Shown piece after piece: positions 8,544-17,137 of a stretch of DNA of 64,000 nt. The first letter of the stretch is position 1; each line of letters opens with the position of its first letter. The notes below the pieces were generated by a model that was not told the DNA's origin, did not search any database, and was given only the letters and a program-made list of their open reading frames with translations. Source of the stretch: Paraburkholderia kururiensis (GTDB lineage: Bacteria; Pseudomonadota; Gammaproteobacteria; Burkholderiales; Burkholderiaceae); the NCBI RefSeq assembly GCF_034424375.1, contig NZ_CP139965.1, positions 5,952,001-6,016,000 of the forward strand, written 5' to 3'. The position numbers and the translations under genes are program-made.

Positions 8544-9356
8544 ATGTCCGACATTCCTGCATCCGACACGCCCGTTTCCACCACCGCCCATCGTCCGCCA
8601 CGCATGGCGGGCCGCGTCTGCCTCGTCACCGGCGGCGGCAGCGGCATCGGCCGGGCCACCGCAGTCCTCATGGCGCGCGAAGGCGCGGCGGGCGTGATCG
8701 TGGCGGGGCGCCGCCGCGAGCCCGGCGAAGCCGCCGTGCAGGCATGCCGCGAGGCCGGCCACGCGTTCGGCTGCGACGCCCGGTACGTGCAGGCCGACGT
8801 CACCGACGAAGCCGATGCCGCGGCGCTCGTCGAATTCGCCCTGACACGCTTCGGCCGGCTCGACGTCGCCTTCAACAACGCCGGCTACCAGGAGCCGCGC
8901 GCGCCCCTCGAAGCCCAGACGCGCGAGACCTTCGACGCCGTGCTCGACGCGAACCTGCGCTCCGTGTTCTACGGCATGAAGCATCAGATTCCCGCGATGC
9001 TGGAACGCGGCGGTCGTATCATCGTGAACGCGTCGGTGAGCGGCATCCGCAATCCGAATCCGGGGCTCGCGCTGTATTCGGCGTCCAAGGCCGCGGTCAT
9101 TTCGCTCATGCGGTCGGCGGCCATGGAATGCGCGCCGCGCGGCATTCGCATCAACGCCATCGCGCCGGGCCGCGTCGTGACGAGCATGATGCTGGGCTCC
9201 GGCATCGACCCGGACACGATCGCGGCGAGCCTGCCGGTACGGCGCCTCGGTCAGCCCGAGGAAGTGGCGCAGGCAGTCGTGTGGCTTGCATCGGACGATG
9301 CGTCGTACGTCGTGGGTCACGTGCTCGCGGCCGACGGCGGCTTTCTCTCTTCGTGA
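8544..9356 (+). CDS. Short-chain dehydrogenase/reductase
   Basis: The protein has 270 residues. It shows the nucleotide-binding motif TGGGSGIGRA near the N terminus, the structural NNAG motif, the catalytic Ser (NASVSG) and YSASKAA with the catalytic Tyr and Lys, and a C-terminal AADGGFLSS ending usual in classical SDRs. The substrate cannot be read from the sequence. It starts 42 bases after mxaL and its stop lies seven bases before the next gene, an AraC regulator, so the two probably form a unit, perhaps an extension of the mxa operon. Confidence 0.85.
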   Translation: MSDIPASDTPVSTTAHRPPRMAGRVCLVTGGGSGIGRATAVLMAREGAAGVIVAGRRREPGEAAVQACREAGHAFGCDARYVQADVTDEADAAALVEFALTRFGRLDVAFNNAGYQEPRAPLEAQTRETFDAVLDANLRSVFYGMKHQIPAMLERGGRIIVNASVSGIRNPNPGLALYSASKAAVISLMRSAAMECAPRGIRINAIAPGRVVTSMMLGSGIDPDTIAASLPVRRLGQPEEVAQAVVWLASDDASYVVGHVLAADGGFLSS

Positions 9357-9363
9357 GGTACCC

Positions 9364-10224
9364 GTGACCCGCTCCACTGCCCGGGAAAGGATGCGCTACT
9401 GGACCGAACCGGCCTTGCCGGGCCTTTCGCTGCTGCGCGCGAATCTGCTGGGCCATCGGTACACGCCGCACGTGCATGAGGCGCTGGTGCTCGCGGTCAC
9501 GGAAGAGGGCGGCAGCGCGTTTTTCAGCCGCGGCAGCACGCAGCGAGCCGGCACGGGCCAGGTGCTCGCGTTCAACCCGATGGAAGTGCACGCGGGACAC
9601 ACCGTGGACCACGAGATCTGGCGCTATCGCGGCTTCTATCTCGAACAGCCGGCGCTCGCGGCACTGCGCGCGCAGATCGGTCTCACAACCGAGCCGGGCT
9701 TCGTGGCGAACGGACTGGCCGATCCGCAACTGGCGCGCGCCCTGCTTTCGGCCCACGCGCTTTTCGAAGCGGGCGAAGGGCAAGCCGGACACGAGATGCT
9801 CATCGCCGCGCTCGGCACGCTCGTTTCGCGCCACGCCGGCATGCCGCTTAAGGGTGCGGGACCGTTGCACGCGCGCACGGTGATCGAGCCCGCGCTGCAA
9901 CTCGTCGCCGATCGATACGACTCGCCGGTTACGCTCGAGCAGATGGCCGCGGCCTGCGAGGTCACGCCGTTTCGACTCATCCAGTCGTTTCGGGCTACTA
10001 CCGGTCTCACGCCTCACGCGTGGCTCGTCCAGACCCGGCTTCGTGCAGCAAGCCGTTTGCTACGCGCTGGCATGACGCCGGCCGACGCCGCCATCACGAG
10101 CGGCTTCTGCGATCAGAGCGCATTGAACAAGCACTTCGTGCGGTGCTACGGGATCACGCCTGCGGTTTATGCGCAGGCTTACATGCACACTTACACCATG
10201 CCTTCGACGTCTTGTATGACGTAA
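9364..10224 (+). CDS. AraC-family transcriptional regulator
   Basis: The protein has 286 residues with an N-terminal cupin-like sensing domain (GHRYTPHVHEALVLAVTEEG) and a C-terminal double helix-turn-helix (LEQMAAACEVTPFRLIQSF, then ADAAITSGFCDQSALNKHF). It probably activates genes in response to a small ligand. The GTG at 9364 was chosen because GAGG stands five bases upstream, overlapping the end of the SDR gene; an ATG at 9391 is a possible alternative. The target is unknown, and the SDR gene directly upstream is the simplest candidate. Confidence 0.8.
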   Translation: MTRSTARERMRYWTEPALPGLSLLRANLLGHRYTPHVHEALVLAVTEEGGSAFFSRGSTQRAGTGQVLAFNPMEVHAGHTVDHEIWRYRGFYLEQPALAALRAQIGLTTEPGFVANGLADPQLARALLSAHALFEAGEGQAGHEMLIAALGTLVSRHAGMPLKGAGPLHARTVIEPALQLVADRYDSPVTLEQMAAACEVTPFRLIQSFRATTGLTPHAWLVQTRLRAASRLLRAGMTPADAAITSGFCDQSALNKHFVRCYGITPAVYAQAYMHTYTMPSTSCMT

Positions 10225-10352
10225 TGCAGGCTCGATGCTCGCAGTGTGGTCCCGGCCACAGTCTGCGGCGCACACTCGGCGCAATCTCGACACAGGCGGG
10301 TGGAACGGCGCGCGCTGTTTCCGGTTGAGCCTTCGGGTGTGCTATCGAGCGG

Positions 10353-10393
10353 TTGACTTCGGTCAAAACCAGTACGCATCGCACTCCTATATT
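10353..10393 (+). promoter_or_regulatory. FNR/ANR-type promoter for the cytochrome genes
   Basis: A perfect inverted repeat TTGAC-TTCG-GTCAA occupies 10353-10366, close to the FNR/ANR/DNR consensus TTGAT-N4-ATCAA. A -10-like TATATT lies at 10388-10393. If transcription starts near 10400, the box is centred about -41, the standard position for activation by FNR-family regulators. The next gene, at 10509, encodes a heme protein. Confidence 0.55.
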
Positions 10394-10508
10394 GAAGCCG
10401 TGTCCGGCGCGCGCCGATACGGCCATGTGCTCGTTCGTCGATCGAGAGTCGATCGAGTCACGAACCAGCGCAGTCGGACCCGCAAAAAAAAGAAGCGGAG
10501 GGGACGAC

Positions 10509-11849
10509 ATGGCTAACCGGACAAGACGGCATGGGTTTGCCGCATTCGCACTCGTTGCGGCTGCGCTGTTGCATGCGCCGGGGGCGAAAGCAGTCCCCGC
10601 GTTCGCACGGCAAACGGGACTCGCCTGTGTGGCGTGCCACGTCAGCTTCCCGGAACTCACGCCGTTCGGGCGTTTCTTCAAGTTGACCGCCTACACGCTA
10701 TCGAACAAGTGGACCATTCCACTCGCGGGCATGGCGCAGATATCCCAGACCAACACGCGCAGCATCAACAACACCAACTACGACTTCGTGCGCAACCAGG
10801 ACGTGGTGCTGCAACAGGCGAGCCTGTTCTACGGCGGACGCATTGCCGGCCCGGTGGGCGCCTTCGCGCAGTGGACCTATGACGGCGTCGCACATCACAG
10901 CGGCATCGACAATACGGACATTCGCGCAGCGGGTCATTTCACGCAGGGCGACATCGACTTCATCTACGGCGTCACGGTCAACAACAACCCGACCGTGTCC
11001 GACGTGTGGAACACCACGCCGGCGTTCGGCTTCCCCTATGCGTCGAGCAGCGTTTCGCTCACGCCGACCGCGGCCACGTTGATCGACGGCGGCCTCGCCC
11101 AGCAGGTGGCGGGCGTGTCGGCCTACGCGTTCTGGAATCGCAGCGTATATGCCGAGTTCGGGTTTTACCGCACGGCAGACCAGATGTTCTCGGTGTTTCG
11201 CACGGGGCAGGACATCACCACGCCGGGTGCAGTGAAGCGCCTCAAGGGCGCCAATCCGTACTGGCGGGTGGCCTACAACCGCGAGTTCGGGCCGCATTCC
11301 ATCGAAGTGGGCACGTTCGGCCTGATCGCAGACGTCTATCCGGACAACACGATTCCCGGCTCCCCCACCGACCGCTTCAGCGATTACGGCCTCGACCTGC
11401 AGTACCAGTACCTCACGCTGTCGCATGCGTTCACCACGCAGATCACCTTCATCCACGAAAAGCAGGACTGGAGCGCGAGCTTTCCGAGCGGCGGCATTGG
11501 CGCAGGGCCCACGCCCGCCAATCCGACCGATCACCTCAACACGCTCAAGCTCAAAGCTTCGTACTACTACCTGCGCAAGTATGGCGCGACACTCGCGTAC
11601 TTCTCGACGACAGGCAATGCCGATGCGGGCCTGTACGGCGCCGTGCCGGTAACGGGCAGCGTCAACGGTCTGCCGGACACGCGCGGCCTTATCTTCGAAC
11701 TCGATTACCTGCCGCTGCCGCAGATAAAACTCTCGCTGCAATACACGTGGTTCCTCAAATTCGACGGCGCGCGCTTCAACTACGACGGCAACGGACGAAA
11801 CGCCAGCGACAACAACACGTTGTACATGCTCGCCTGGTTCGTTTTCTGA
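10509..11849 (+). CDS. Exported one-heme beta-barrel-like protein
   Basis: The protein has 446 residues. A signal peptide (about 1-28, ending AKA) is followed by PAFARQTGLACVACHVSFPE, a single c-type heme site (CVACH). The remaining 390 residues are rich in alternating aromatic and polar residues and end in WFVF with terminal Phe, which looks like an outer-membrane beta-barrel of about 16 strands. This heme-plus-barrel layout occurs in proteins annotated only as cytochrome c or porin-like in many proteobacteria. A role in moving electrons at the outer membrane is an inference. It starts after an AGCGGAGGGG ribosome site and is followed 15 bases later by a cytochrome c4 gene. Confidence 0.65.
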   Translation: MANRTRRHGFAAFALVAAALLHAPGAKAVPAFARQTGLACVACHVSFPELTPFGRFFKLTAYTLSNKWTIPLAGMAQISQTNTRSINNTNYDFVRNQDVVLQQASLFYGGRIAGPVGAFAQWTYDGVAHHSGIDNTDIRAAGHFTQGDIDFIYGVTVNNNPTVSDVWNTTPAFGFPYASSSVSLTPTAATLIDGGLAQQVAGVSAYAFWNRSVYAEFGFYRTADQMFSVFRTGQDITTPGAVKRLKGANPYWRVAYNREFGPHSIEVGTFGLIADVYPDNTIPGSPTDRFSDYGLDLQYQYLTLSHAFTTQITFIHEKQDWSASFPSGGIGAGPTPANPTDHLNTLKLKASYYYLRKYGATLAYFSTTGNADAGLYGAVPVTGSVNGLPDTRGLIFELDYLPLPQIKLSLQYTWFLKFDGARFNYDGNGRNASDNNTLYMLAWFVF

Positions 11850-11864
11850 TCTGCGGGGTCATTC

Positions 11865-12521
11865 ATGCGCACTCTTCATCTCCCGATTCCGCCGGCGCCG
11901 TCGCGGCTAAAAACGCGGCTGCGTCTCGCGAGGCGGCTCGTTTCATTCGCCGTGGTCTTTGCCGGCCTGCCGTCGCTCACACATGCCGAAGACGGCGAGC
12001 GCCTTGCCGGCCAGCTGTGCGCCGCGTGTCACGGCGTACATGGGCACAGCGAGTCGCCCATCTTTCCGCGGCTTTCCGCACAAACGCCCGAGTATCTGAC
12101 GGCACAGCTCAAGGGCTTTCGCGACCACGCGCGCGGCGAAACCGACGCGCGCTCGTACATGTGGGCCATTGCATCGCAGCTGGACGATGCCACCATCGCG
12201 TCGCTGGCGGACTATTACGCGCATCAGGAGCCGGTGCACGGCACACCGGGCGACGCCGCATTGCTCGCGAAGGGGCAGGACCTCTTCGAACATGGCGCAC
12301 CGGATCGAGGCACGCCTGCGTGCGCGTCATGCCACGGCGAGCAGGGCCAGGGCAACGGCACGTTCCCGCGCCTCGCGGGCCAGCACCACGAATATCTGCA
12401 ACGGCAGATCGAAGTCTTCAGCAACGGCACGCGCGCCAACGCGCCCGTCATGACGGCCATCGCACATTCGCTGGATGCCGATGAAGCGAAAGCGGTGGCC
12501 GCGTGGCTGGAGTCCCGGTAG
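11865..12521 (+). CDS. Diheme cytochrome c4-type protein
   Basis: The protein has 218 residues. The N-terminal basic and hydrophobic region (about 1-41, ending THA) is a signal peptide. Two heme sites, CAACHG and CASCHG, head two similar halves of about 90 residues, each with the FPRL(S/A) motif seen in cytochrome c4 and related diheme proteins. It would be a soluble periplasmic electron carrier. With the heme-barrel gene 15 bases upstream it probably forms an electron-transfer pair expressed from the FNR-type promoter. Confidence 0.8.
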   Translation: MRTLHLPIPPAPSRLKTRLRLARRLVSFAVVFAGLPSLTHAEDGERLAGQLCAACHGVHGHSESPIFPRLSAQTPEYLTAQLKGFRDHARGETDARSYMWAIASQLDDATIASLADYYAHQEPVHGTPGDAALLAKGQDLFEHGAPDRGTPACASCHGEQGQGNGTFPRLAGQHHEYLQRQIEVFSNGTRANAPVMTAIAHSLDADEAKAVAAWLESR

Positions 12522-12530
12522 GGCCGGCGG

Positions 12531-14069
12531 CTAATTGCCTTGGGCAGCGTCGGTCCGCGGGGCGTCCATGCTTGCCGCTCTGACGCAATTGCGGCCGGCA
12601 CGCTTGGCTTCGTAGAGTGCGAGGTCCGCTGCCTTCGTCAGTTCGCCGAGGGACGCAGGGCGCGTGCGCCGTGCCGTCGCGCAACCGATGCTCACGGTGA
12701 ACGGATGAAGGCCTGCCGTAGCGGTTTCACGCCGCGCGCGCCACGATTTCTCCAGCGCCTCGCGAATGCCTTCGGCCACGAGCAACGCGTTCGCCGCGTC
12801 CGTGTCGGGCAGGACCACCACGAATTCCTCGCCGCCATAGCGGGCGGCGCAATCGCCACGGCGCCGAACGCGCCGCGCGATGCACGCGGCGAGATGCTTC
12901 AAGGCCTTGTCGCCCTCGGCATGCCCGTATTTGTCGTTGTATTGCTTGAAGTGATCGGCATCGACGTAGAGCACCGAGAGGCTGCTGTCGTTACGCTGCA
13001 ATCTCTCCCACTCGTTTTCCAGCACGTCGTCCAGCGCGCGCCGGTTCTTGAGGCCCGTCAGCGAATCGGTTTGCGTGAGTTCCGTCAGGCGGTCTTCGGC
13101 GAGCGCGCGGTCGCGCAGCGCAAACGCGAGCAGCCACACCACCGCGCAAAAAGCGAAGCTGATGGCCGAAGCGGACACGCCCACCATCCACGCAAGCGTT
13201 CTCCACGAGGCGAGCACGTCGTCCAGCGCGGGTGCCACGACGGCGATGAGCGGCGTACCGGGCACGCGCTGAAACGTGTAGAGCCGGAACACGCCATCCG
13301 TGGACGCACGCGCTGCATAGAAGCCCGACGCGTGGTTAATCATGAGCGGGAAGGAGGGCGACTTGCTGAAGTTCGGCGTCAGCGCCGGCGGTAAGTAAGG
13401 ATTCCTTGCCACCAGCGTACCGTCGGTTCGAACGATAGCCGTGATGCCGTGCGGACCGACGTCGAGGTCGTCCAGCAGGTGCCGGAAATACGCCACGTCG
13501 ATGGCAACCAGGGCCACGCCCTTGAAGGAACCGTCTGCGTTGTCGATGCGTCGGCTCAATGCCATGGCTTCCACGCCGCCGCGCGAGCGCGCGCGATACA
13601 CCGCCGAAATGTACAGACCGACCTTTGCCGACTGACGATGCACGAGGAAGTAATCGCGGTCGCTGAAGTCCCAGTGATGCGTGCTGGAACAGCAGCCGTC
13701 TATGAGCCGCCCGCGCGCGTCGGTCACGCCCATGCCGGTCACGTAACGCGAAGCGGCCGTGCGGTTGAACAGCAGTTCGTGCCGCACGTCGGCGTCCATG
13801 TGTTGCACGGCCGGCTTGTCGACTGCCGCGATCAGCGTCTGCAACGATTGATCCGACGATTCGATGGTGCGCGAGATATTGCTCGACAAAACGGCGACTA
13901 CGTTTCGCGAGGTCTCGTGAGCGTGCTGGATTGCCGTGTCGCGTGCGGCGACGAGTGTGAGCAGGCTGACGCCCAGCACGCCCGCGGCCAGCAGCGTGCC
14001 GAGCGCGCCCACGATGAAAGGACGGCGGCCCGCGAGAACGGCCGCCCGCCTGACAGAATTAGGAAACAC
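12531..14069 (-). CDS. Membrane diguanylate cyclase with periplasmic sensor domain
   Basis: The protein has 512 residues. Two membrane helices (about 18-42 and 288-315) flank a periplasmic region of the double-CACHE type, and a GGDEF domain fills the C-terminal third. The active site is intact (RYGGEEF) and the inhibitory I-site RRGD lies five residues before it, so it should make cyclic di-GMP and be product-inhibited. The Asp-rich site LYVDADHFKQYNDKYGH is also present. The gene converges on the cytochrome c4 gene with a gap of only nine bases. Confidence 0.88.
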   Translation of the reverse strand: MFPNSVRRAAVLAGRRPFIVGALGTLLAAGVLGVSLLTLVAARDTAIQHAHETSRNVVAVLSSNISRTIESSDQSLQTLIAAVDKPAVQHMDADVRHELLFNRTAASRYVTGMGVTDARGRLIDGCCSSTHHWDFSDRDYFLVHRQSAKVGLYISAVYRARSRGGVEAMALSRRIDNADGSFKGVALVAIDVAYFRHLLDDLDVGPHGITAIVRTDGTLVARNPYLPPALTPNFSKSPSFPLMINHASGFYAARASTDGVFRLYTFQRVPGTPLIAVVAPALDDVLASWRTLAWMVGVSASAISFAFCAVVWLLAFALRDRALAEDRLTELTQTDSLTGLKNRRALDDVLENEWERLQRNDSSLSVLYVDADHFKQYNDKYGHAEGDKALKHLAACIARRVRRRGDCAARYGGEEFVVVLPDTDAANALLVAEGIREALEKSWRARRETATAGLHPFTVSIGCATARRTRPASLGELTKAADLALYEAKRAGRNCVRAASMDAPRTDAAQGN

Positions 14070-14364
14070 GGTAATCGTCTTGTAGGGTGCCGATCTTGTT
14101 TAGGGCGCCGCCGGCATGTACGGCTGGAATGCGCGGGCTTCCAGCTGGATTATCGGCAAATCGGCGGGAAAATTCAGGGCTTCGCCGCGCTTTTATCGGG
14201 ATGCTTCGCGGGGACAAGCTTCGGCGCCATTCGCATCACGCGAATTCGGGCCATGCTGCATTCACAAGACGATTCGTGCGCACAGCGTCGAAAGACGATG
14301 CCCGATACCGGCCAACTCTGCGTTTCGTGCCGGTTTTCCGGCGTGCCGGCGTGCGGCAGCGACA

Positions 14365-15147
14365 TCAACGGTCGAACGGCAGCGTGCCCGCCGGCGCTCT
14401 TTTCACGATGCTCAATGTCGTACTGATGTGGTCTTCCAGTGCGAGCGCCGCGCGCGCGTCGGCTCGCTGCATAGCGGCTTCGAAAATCCGCAGATGCTCT
14501 TCGTGCACGTCGCGATGCGAGTCTTCAAGCCCGATGCAGACGCGGCGATAACGCTCGCCATGCTGGGACAGGATGCGCAGCACGAGGTAGGTCCACGGCG
14601 ACGCGGCCGCCGAGATCAACTCCTCGTGGAAGCGACGGTTATGCACTTCCCAGGCGGGACGGTTTTCGACGGACACAGGTTGCTCGAAACCGGAAAGCAC
14701 TTCGAAGCTTTGGCGCACACGCTGCTCCCAGGCGTCGTCGCCATGACGCACGGATTGGCGCAATGCGTCCACTTCGATGTGAATGCGCAGACGCGTGATG
14801 TCTTCGAGGTCCGCAAGCGACATCGGCATGACGCGGAATCCGCGCTGGCCTTCGGCCACCACGAGTGCATCGCTCACGAGCCGCGTGAGCGCTTCGCGCA
14901 GCGTGCCGGCACCCACGCCGTACACGTCCTTCAGATGTTCCACGCGCAACTTCGTGCCCGGCGGATAGCGACCTTCGATGATGTGCTGGCGCAACTGGTG
15001 ATAAGCCTGTTCGCCCAAGGTGCGGGCGTGCGCGCCATTGGCTTCGTCTGCAAGCGCCTGCATGGCGGACGCGCCGGCATCGGCGTGCGGCACGGACCCG
15101 ATCGCGAAGGCGAGGCTGAGCGGATGCACCGGATCGGTTGTACTCAC
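14365..15147 (-). CDS. aphS: GntR/FCD-family repressor, AphS-like
   Basis: The protein has 260 residues. It has an N-terminal winged helix-turn-helix (AYHQLRQHIIEGRYPPGTKL, then VYGVGAGTLREALTRL) and a C-terminal FCD ligand-binding domain (RLRIHIEVDALR, EVHNRRFHEELI and a late EEHLRIFEA). In Comamonas testosteroni, AphS is a GntR repressor encoded with the activator AphR and silences phenol genes. The same pairing here supports that role. The GTG start overlaps the TGA of the upstream activator gene (GTGA at 15144-15147), so the two are translationally coupled, with AGGAG placed upstream. Confidence 0.75.
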   Translation of the reverse strand: MSTTDPVHPLSLAFAIGSVPHADAGASAMQALADEANGAHARTLGEQAYHQLRQHIIEGRYPPGTKLRVEHLKDVYGVGAGTLREALTRLVSDALVVAEGQRGFRVMPMSLADLEDITRLRIHIEVDALRQSVRHGDDAWEQRVRQSFEVLSGFEQPVSVENRPAWEVHNRRFHEELISAAASPWTYLVLRILSQHGERYRRVCIGLEDSHRDVHEEHLRIFEAAMQRADARAALALEDHISTTLSIVKRAPAGTLPFDR

Positions 15148-16838
15148 GATTGCTGATTCTCCTTGTCATGGTCCCGGCTGAGGCGATAGCTGAGCTGAGG
15201 CCGTGTGAGTCCGAGCATGCGCGCGGCCGCGGAAAGATTGCCGTCCGCGCGGTCCACCGCCTCGCGCAGCAAGGCGCGTTCAAGACCGTCCAGCCCCGCA
15301 CCCGAGTTCTGCAACTGTTCGAGCAGCGCCCGGCAGTCTACTGGGAGCGTCCGGCCTTCGGTAATGAGCCCGCGCCGGTCCACGGAAGCGCCCGCGGGCA
15401 GCGTGATGCCCGGGAACAGGTCCCTTGCCTCGATGTCGCGGTTCGGCCGCGACAAGATCACCGCTCGCTCCACGAGATTCTCCAGTTCACGCACATTGCC
15501 TGGCCATGCGTGATTGCGTAGCGCCTCGCAGGCGTGATCGGTCAACTTCGGCACCGGCTTGCCGTGCAGGCGCGCAAAACGTTCCAGCATGGTTTGTGCC
15601 AGTGCTTCGATATCGCCCTGGCGTTCGCGCAGCGGCGGGATAACCACAGGGTAGACGTTGATGCGGTAATACAGGTCCGCGCGAAAGCGGCCTTCCTGCA
15701 CGGCGCGCCCCAGGTCCTGATTGGTCGCGGCGACAAGACGCACGTCGATGCGACGGCCCTGTGTGGAACCCAGCCGTTCGATTTCGCCTTCCTGGATAGC
15801 ACGCAGCAGCTTGGCCTGCACGTCCATGGGCAATTCGCCGATTTCATCGAGAAAGAGCGTGCCGCCCTCGGCGCGCTCGAAACGGCCCGGCCGCGCGGCC
15901 TGCGAGCCCGTGTATGCGCCTTTCTCCGCGCCGAACAGTTCGGATTCGATGAGCGCATGGGGAATCGCAGCGCAGTTGACGGCCACGAACGGCTTGTCCG
16001 CGCGAGGACTCAGCGCATGCAGCGCGCGGGCGAAGCGCTCTTTGCCCACACCGGTTTCGCCGGTGAGCAGCACGGTCACTTTCGTGGGTGCCGCCGTCTG
16101 CAACAATTCATATGCATGCCGAAACGTTTCGGATTGTCCCGTCAATTCCGTACGATTCGCGTCCGGCTCGATCTCGAGTCGCAGCGACTCCACCTCGGTT
16201 TGCAGGCTCCGGATCGTATTGAGCAGCGATTCGGCCTTGAACCACGAGCCAAGCTCTTCAGCATCGTCCCACTCTTCGAGCGGCTTGCCGACGATCAGGC
16301 AATGCGTGTCGCCCTTGCACGTGCAGGCGGTTTCGCGAAACAGGATGGTGCGACCCATGAATGCGCTGGTGTAGCCGGACGCATAGCCGATGAGCATCCA
16401 GCACACGGGCTCGGTTTGCAGACCGAAGGCGCGCCGGTGCACTTCCGCTTCCCACGAATGCTCCCACCGGAATTCGCCAAAAAAATGCCCCGTTTCCACA
16501 TCGACGTCGAAGCGCACCGGCGCGACCTGCGCCGCGCCTTCGAGCATATGGAGCTGCGGGCCCACGGCGAACATGTCGTAGAGCGATGCATTGCCGCGTA
16601 TTTCGCGCGCAAGCACGGCGTCGCGCTCGCCTGCGGCGAATCCCGCACGCGTGAAATAGCGGCGCGTGGGCGCCGGCCCCACGCTTTCCATCATCTCTTT
16701 CCTGAGCGCGCCCAGCGCGGCCGCGTGGATCAGCACCATGCGCTGGTCGCCCAGCCAGATACGGCCGTCGGCGGCCGAAAAATGGATGAGCCGCCGCAGG
16801 TCTGCGTCAGAGGGAAAGGGGGCGGGTTGGGGCGGCAT
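15144..16838 (-). CDS. dmpR: Sigma-54 activator, phenol-sensing DmpR/MopR type
   Basis: The protein has 564 residues with the XylR/NtrC layout: an N-terminal aromatic-sensing domain (about 1-200), a linker, an AAA+ domain (about 237-470, Walker A GETGVGKE, GAYTGS loop, FLDEIGELP), and a Fis-type helix-turn-helix (NLSAAARMLGLTRPQLSYRL). The zinc site of MopR (C155, E178, C181, C189) is matched with the same spacing by C146, E169, C172 and C180. The phenol-contacting MopR residues H106 and W134 align with H97 and W125, which argues for phenol as effector. It is divergent from dmpK and probably drives the phenol operon through the -24/-12 promoter at 17091. Confidence 0.9.
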   Translation of the reverse strand: MPPQPAPFPSDADLRRLIHFSAADGRIWLGDQRMVLIHAAALGALRKEMMESVGPAPTRRYFTRAGFAAGERDAVLAREIRGNASLYDMFAVGPQLHMLEGAAQVAPVRFDVDVETGHFFGEFRWEHSWEAEVHRRAFGLQTEPVCWMLIGYASGYTSAFMGRTILFRETACTCKGDTHCLIVGKPLEEWDDAEELGSWFKAESLLNTIRSLQTEVESLRLEIEPDANRTELTGQSETFRHAYELLQTAAPTKVTVLLTGETGVGKERFARALHALSPRADKPFVAVNCAAIPHALIESELFGAEKGAYTGSQAARPGRFERAEGGTLFLDEIGELPMDVQAKLLRAIQEGEIERLGSTQGRRIDVRLVAATNQDLGRAVQEGRFRADLYYRINVYPVVIPPLRERQGDIEALAQTMLERFARLHGKPVPKLTDHACEALRNHAWPGNVRELENLVERAVILSRPNRDIEARDLFPGITLPAGASVDRRGLITEGRTLPVDCRALLEQLQNSGAGLDGLERALLREAVDRADGNLSAAARMLGLTRPQLSYRLSRDHDKENQQS

Positions 16839-16851
16839 CTTGTCTCCTTCG

Positions 16852-16888
16852 TCGAGATTTTCCGTTTTCTCAACTGATCAGCCTGAGA
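16852..16888. promoter_or_regulatory. Candidate operator region of dmpR
   Basis: Just upstream of the dmpR ribosome site lies TCGAGATTTT (16852-16861), repeated exactly at 17061-17070 near the dmpK promoter. Next to it is the inverted repeat TCTCA-A-CTGATCAG-CC-TGAGA (16868-16888). Either could bind the GntR repressor or mark the dmpR promoter. No clear sigma-70 boxes were seen. Confidence 0.3.
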
Positions 16889-16900
16889 AAGGGCGACGAT

Positions 16901-16918
16901 TTCACGATTTCATCAAAT
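16901..16918 (+). promoter_or_regulatory. Upstream activator site of the phenol operon
   Basis: The element TTCACGATTTCATCAAAT agrees at 14-15 of 18 positions with the two repeats upstream of tmoA, in the same orientation to its promoter. It lies about 200 bases before the predicted start. A half-copy, TTCATCAAA, recurs at 16932-16940. It is a candidate binding site for the XylR/DmpR-type activators. Confidence 0.5.
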
Positions 16919-16958
16919 GCACGGGAAGGCCTTCATCAAAACATGAGACGACCATGTA

Positions 16959-16971
16959 AATCAATGCGTTG
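16959..16971 (+). promoter_or_regulatory. IHF-like site
   Basis: AATCAATGCGTTG matches the IHF consensus WATCAANNNNTTR at every defined position. It stands between the activator site and the -24/-12 promoter, where IHF bends DNA in many sigma-54 promoters. A short consensus can match by chance. Confidence 0.35.
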
Positions 16972-17052
16972 ACGCCCGAAAAGGAGCGTATTGCGGCCCG
17001 GGTTAACCTTGATTGTGGCCTGCAAAGGGGTACTCGGTCCTCGGTGTTTTCC

Positions 17053-17070
17053 CTCGATTATCGAGATTTT
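17053..17070. promoter_or_regulatory. Palindrome upstream of the dmpK promoter
   Basis: CTCGAT-T-ATCGAG (17053-17065) is a perfect inverted repeat, and TCGAGATTTT (17061-17070), also found near dmpR, overlaps its right half. The position, about 20-40 bases upstream of the -24 element, would suit an operator for the AphS-like repressor. Binding is untested. Confidence 0.35.
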
Positions 17071-17090
17071 AGGTTCTGAAGACCGTCGCG

Positions 17091-17106
17091 TGGCATGGAG
17101 GCTGCA
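17091..17106 (+). promoter_or_regulatory. Sigma-54 promoter of the phenol operon
   Basis: TGGCATGGAGGCTGCA has the GG and GC doublets exactly 12 bases apart, fitting the -24/-12 consensus TGGCAC-N5-TTGC with minor changes. It is correctly placed in front of dmpK, 32 bases before the chosen start codon and downstream of activator-type sites. Confidence 0.8.
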
Positions 17107-17137
17107 TGAAGGGCCGGGCATGAAGGAGACACGCGCC

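Noticed and set aside
10353..10366. TTGAC-TTCG-GTCAA as an RNA hairpin with a TTCG loop
   Set aside because: Only five pairs, mostly A-T, and it lies before the -10 element, so it is better read as a DNA-binding site.
14330..14343. GCCGG-TTTT-CCGGC as a terminator of the GntR/activator operon
   Set aside because: It lies in the right gap, but the stem is only five pairs and no T-run follows in the operon's direction.
16998..17030. A second -24/-12 promoter around TGGCCTGCAAAG
   Set aside because: The GG to GC distance is far too short; the site at 17091 fits exactly.
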